From an uncultured Clostridia bacterium (GTDB lineage Bacteria > Bacillota > Clostridia > Christensenellales > Borkfalkiaceae): DNA of 7,262 bases. Shown here in pieces: positions 6,341 through 7,262 of this stretch. Positions within the stretch are counted from its first letter, which is position 1. Each line of letters begins with the position of its first letter. A program made the translations under genes and the position numbers. The notes below the pieces were generated by a model that was not told where the DNA came from, did not search any database, and saw only the letters and a program-made list of their open reading frames with translations. The stretch spans positions 1 to 7,262 of the forward strand of contig CAJOMM010000031.1 in NCBI GenBank assembly GCA_905235765.1. Reading direction: 5' to 3'.

Positions 6341-7123
6341 ATGGCAGTAAACTATAGAGATAAAAGAAAACTTGTAAAAGTCGTGTCTGCGGAAATTCTC
6401 GTTTGCGTGATTTTAAGCGCGGCGATAGGGCTTTTGTTGTTGTTCAATTTGATAAAGGGCTCGAATATCGTCGGCAACTTATTGCTGACGCTTCTTACGG
6501 CGTTTATATCCGGACTGTTTTTTCTTAATTCCGTAAACGCGATAGCAAAGGGAAACAAAGTGGGAACGGCTTCTGCGATAGCTATCTTTGTATGCGCCGT
6601 TTTGTATATCGTTTTGATATGGTTAGGGGATAAACTGGGCTCGGTTTATACGCCGTATATTTATACGCTTGTAATATTGTCTATGGTTTCGATATTTATG
6701 AATCTCGTGATATCGAACTATATCGCGTTAGGAAGCAAACTGCTTTTAATTCAGATTTTTTTATATATCTTTTTCGCATATATAGAAACCACGCTTGCGT
6801 TCACTATTTTAGGAAATTTGGTATTGATAAATTTTTGGCAAATATTTCTTGCGGCCATAATAATCGCTATAACGTTGTACGTCGTGCTAAAGGTTAAACA
6901 GAAAAACGTTTTGCACGACGAGAATATCGTGAAAGCGAACGGCGAGGAATACGTTACTATCACCAAAACCGAATACGACCGCTTAAAAGCGGCTGAAGAA
7001 AGACTTTTTGAATCGGAACGCGAAAAGGGAACGCTGAATATTCCGATAACGGATAATTTTTCCGCCGGCAACGCTTCGGATGTAAACGGCATTAACGGAG
7101 GCAACGGAAACGGCATAATATAA
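6341..7123 (+). CDS. Unrecognised multi-pass membrane protein with cytoplasmic C-terminal tail
   Basis: I do not recognise a family. The 260-residue protein starts with a basic segment (YRDKRKLVKV, 5-14). About six hydrophobic helices follow at roughly 16-38, 45-66, 76-95, 104-126, 134-157 and 163-185. Few charged residues lie inside the helices apart from E18 and E149, and I see no transporter or enzyme signature. After KVKQK (184-188) comes a soluble tail. It has a short motif VTITKTEYDRLKAAEERL (about 203-220) that should form a strand then an amphipathic helix, and it ends in an Asn/Gly-rich stretch (about 244-258). By the positive-inside rule the two ends are predicted cytoplasmic. GAGGTG (6331-6336) precedes the ATG by four bases. 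It follows the CDF gene by 50 nt with no terminator between, so the two may be co-transcribed; a functional link is not shown. A non-coding stretch with two hairpins follows. Confidence 0.8.
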   Translation: MAVNYRDKRKLVKVVSAEILVCVILSAAIGLLLLFNLIKGSNIVGNLLLTLLTAFISGLFFLNSVNAIAKGNKVGTASAIAIFVCAVLYIVLIWLGDKLGSVYTPYIYTLVILSMVSIFMNLVISNYIALGSKLLLIQIFLYIFFAYIETTLAFTILGNLVLINFWQIFLAAIIIAITLYVVLKVKQKNVLHDENIVKANGEEYVTITKTEYDRLKAAEERLFESEREKGTLNIPITDNFSAGNASDVNGINGGNGNGII

Positions 7124-7133
7124 AAAAGTTAAA

Positions 7134-7174
7134 GTAGACCGCCGCGCTTATTTTACTCGCACGCGGCAATCTAC
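7134..7174 (+). repeat. Interrupted inverted repeat just after the last gene
   Basis: GTAGA (7134-7138) pairs with TCTAC (7170-7174), and GCCGCG (7141-7146) with CGCGGC (7162-7167), separated by a symmetric 2x2 internal mismatch. The loop is 15 nt. The stem begins 11 bases after the stop codon and is GC-rich in otherwise AT-rich DNA. No U-run follows, so it is not a standard intrinsic terminator; it may be a 3'-end stabilising structure or a decayed terminator. Confidence 0.5.
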
Positions 7175-7209
7175 CGACAAATATTAAACGCTTATTAAAC
7201 ATTAATAAT

Positions 7210-7251
7210 AAAGCGCCGTAAAATCTGAAATTACAGATTTTACGGCGCTTT
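7210..7251. terminator. 18-bp perfect palindrome, possible terminator (better for leftward transcription)
   Basis: AAAGCGCCGTAAAATCTG (7210-7227) is exactly complementary to CAGATTTTACGGCGCTTT (7234-7251), with a six-base spacer, giving a very stable hairpin from either strand. Read rightwards the stem ends in UUU followed by GAAAAAACGG, a poor U-run. Read leftwards it is followed by UUUAUUAUUAAU, which is better. This suggests a terminator shared by the last rightward gene and a leftward gene beyond the window edge. An extragenic palindromic repeat is the other option. Confidence 0.6.
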
Positions 7252-7262
7252 GAAAAAACGGT

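Noticed and set aside
7189..7215. Second hairpin (CGCTT-ATTA with TAAT-AAGCG) that would compete with the palindrome, as in attenuation
   Set aside because: It is AT-rich with a bulge, far weaker than the 18-bp stem, and no downstream gene in the window would be controlled by it.

Overview
The window is an ordinary-looking chromosomal stretch of a bacterium, most likely an uncultured Firmicutes/Clostridia-type organism. The placement rests on an FtsH with a Bacillus/Clostridium-like layout, chromosomal Soj/Spo0J-type ParA and ParB, strong AGGAGG-type ribosome binding sites, and a short NfeD + SPFH protein pair. The placement below phylum level is not supported by anything I can see. All recognised genes are on the + strand and packed closely.

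Positions 1-3693 hold an apparent operon: ftsH (its first few codons lie before the window), then parA (33-nt gap) and parB (21-nt gap). FtsH is the membrane-anchored AAA+ zinc protease. ParA/Soj and ParB/Spo0J are the chromosome-segregation ATPase and the CTP-dependent parS clamp. All key catalytic motifs are intact in the three proteins. Positions 3694-3825 hold no full gene, but do hold a near-perfect ribosome binding site followed by a 21-codon reading frame. It begins like a histidine-phosphatase (RHG) protein and then breaks off, so it looks like a gene remnant.

Positions 3826-5132 are a two-gene unit, a short NfeD-family membrane protein overlapping by one base with a stomatin/paraslipin (SPFH) protein. 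It is closed by an intrinsic terminator at 5137-5162. SPFH proteins form membrane scaffolds and in other bacteria bind FtsH, so their closeness to ftsH here is suggestive.

Positions 5184-7123 carry a cation diffusion facilitator whose metal-site residues (Asn/Asp in helix 2, Asp/Asp in helix 5) point to manganese export, and an unrecognised six-helix membrane protein with a cytoplasmic-looking tail. The last 139 bases are non-coding and hold two inverted repeats. One is an 18-bp perfect stem that reads better as a terminator for a leftward gene beyond the right edge. I see no mobile element, CRISPR array, tRNA or rRNA, and no clear evidence of a new multi-gene system. The most unusual points are the RHG remnant, the ftsH-parA-parB order, the CDF protein with two C-terminal domains, and the 3'-end palindrome.
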